Part shown: piece by piece, positions 63,447 to 64,000 of the stretch
How the letters are laid out: the number at the start of each line of letters is the position of its first letter
Position numbering within the stretch: position 1 is the first letter of the stretch
NCBI GenBank assembly: GCA_017553635.1
Contig: JAFZKN010000019.1
Span: 62,001-126,000 of the forward strand
From: Treponema sp.
Lineage (GTDB): Bacteria > Spirochaetota > Spirochaetia > Treponematales > Treponemataceae
Length of the DNA: 64,000 nt
Reading direction: 5' to 3'
Program-made: the position numbers and the translations under genes
Notes under the pieces: model-generated
The model's database searches: none
Told to the model about the DNA's origin: nothing
What the model saw: the letters and a program-made list of their open reading frames with translations, nothing else

Positions 63447-64000
63447 TTAATTTTCAAGTTTAGAAATTGTAGTTTCTGAATATGTCCCGTCTTCGTTATA
63501 AATATATGAATCCGGTACATCATCAAAGCTTACAAAATGCTCATTTACAAATTTATCTTTGTCAGAAACATTCTGCATTACGCCCATGTCTACAAGTTCA
63601 GAAATCGATTCTTTAACTGTTTTTCTTGCAAGGCTTACAGATGGTGTGTAGTTGTATGTTGTCAAAAGATATGCGTTCTGGTTTACATCTCCTGTCATCT
63701 GCTTGTTTTCTATCTGAAGTTCTGCAGAATCTTCAGGATGTGCCTGCACATAAGCACTTGCTTTTAATACAGAGCGTATAAATGCTTTTGTATGTTCAGG
63801 ATATTTTTCTGCAACCTCTGTTGAGACAAATGTAAGACAGCAGTATTCCTGACTGAATTTTTCGTCTTCTGTTGTATCAAGAATTTTTCTAAATCCGTAA
63901 TCTTTTTCTGCAAGGTATGCAATAGGATCATGAAGTCCAACTGCTTCTACAGCACCGTTGTTAAGTGCAAGAGGAAGATCAGGCATGTTGTAAACAGCAA
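63447..64000 (-). CDS. ABC substrate-binding protein, SsuA/NMT1-like (cut by window end)
   Basis: The visible 184 residues are the C-terminal part of a periplasmic solute-binding protein; the frame continues past the window edge. The pattern fits SsuA/TauA/NMT1-type proteins: LPLALNNGAVEAVGLHDPIA (domain 1 end, ligand-side loop), YCCLTFVSTEVAEKYPEHTK, and FIRSVLKASAYVQAHPEDSA. These bind sulfonates, nitrate or thiamine precursors; the adjoining sulfur genes favour sulfonates. The signal peptide would be upstream, outside the window. The permease gene follows after 34 bases. Confidence 0.88.
   Translation of the reverse strand, partial: AVYNMPDLPLALNNGAVEAVGLHDPIAYLAEKDYGFRKILDTTEDEKFSQEYCCLTFVSTEVAEKYPEHTKAFIRSVLKASAYVQAHPEDSAELQIENKQMTGDVNQNAYLLTTYNYTPSVSLARKTVKESISELVDMGVMQNVSDKDKFVNEHFVSFDDVPDSYIYNEDGTYSETTISKLEN

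Overview
The window is AT-rich spirochaete DNA, most likely from a host-associated (gut, rumen or oral) Treponema. The main evidence is two near-identical 286-residue FlaB periplasmic flagellin genes, each behind a sigma-28-type promoter, together with many Treponema-style lipoproteins, a 7TM-linked chemotaxis receptor, a class III cyclase and a plant/trypanosome-type phosphofructokinase. I saw no rRNA, tRNA or CRISPR array. Calls rest on reading the sequence and remembered family motifs; no database search was run.

Layout. 1-2.6 kb: an XRE regulator facing two lipoprotein genes, then a PBECR4-like nuclease gene on the minus strand preceded by promoter, two-repeat RNA and terminator, a layout very like a type III (RNA antitoxin) toxin-antitoxin locus. 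2.6-11 kb: flaB, a small island of decayed toxin-tip/immunity-like genes, HAD phosphatase, chemotaxis receptor, SDR, YhhN protein, second flaB. 11.2-12.8 kb: Y-family DNA polymerase plus YolD-like partner. 12.8-17.9 kb: a ferrous iron locus (outer-membrane protein, feoA, feoA, feoB, Cys-rich Feo-associated peptide, DtxR-family regulator). GTTAG-N6-CTAAC operators lie before it and again after the regulator gene, where they may control a small RNA. 18-25.2 kb: MBL hydrolase, decayed ABC and ZIP genes, an AlkZ-related protein, a LemA/TPM operon, a GPH symporter and a MATE pump. 25.2-28.7 kb: GH25 lysozyme, recR, ybaB, dnaX.

28.9-38.6 kb is accessory DNA: orphan C-terminal tips of Rhs/YD-repeat toxins (two keep the YHYA.NNPI.YTDPDG core junction), mostly broken, each followed or overlapped by a lipoprotein or membrane gene that looks like its immunity partner. 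These are interleaved with four copies of a duplicated segment, a RelBE-type toxin-antitoxin pair and a GC-rich structured element.

38.6-64 kb returns to ordinary chromosome: sdpRI-like pair, adenylate/guanylate cyclase, phosphofructokinase and two glycosyltransferases, then prfA, a six-domain cyclic-di-GMP protein, prmC, pth and mazG, then clpP, a UPF0158-GNAT fusion and a DbpA-type RNA-binding protein. The last 8 kb looks devoted to sulfur amino acids and sulfonates: an Rrf2 regulator with a PatB/MalY C-S lyase, divergent from a DUF4418/ABC module, a Cys/Met PLP enzyme with a cysteine-rich N-terminus, and an SsuABC-like transporter cut by the window edge.

A recurring feature is a promoter whose -10 box ends only 6-8 bases before an ATG that lacks a ribosome binding site (YhhN, MBL, dnaX, prfA, clpP and a lipoprotein gene), pointing to leaderless mRNAs for several core genes.
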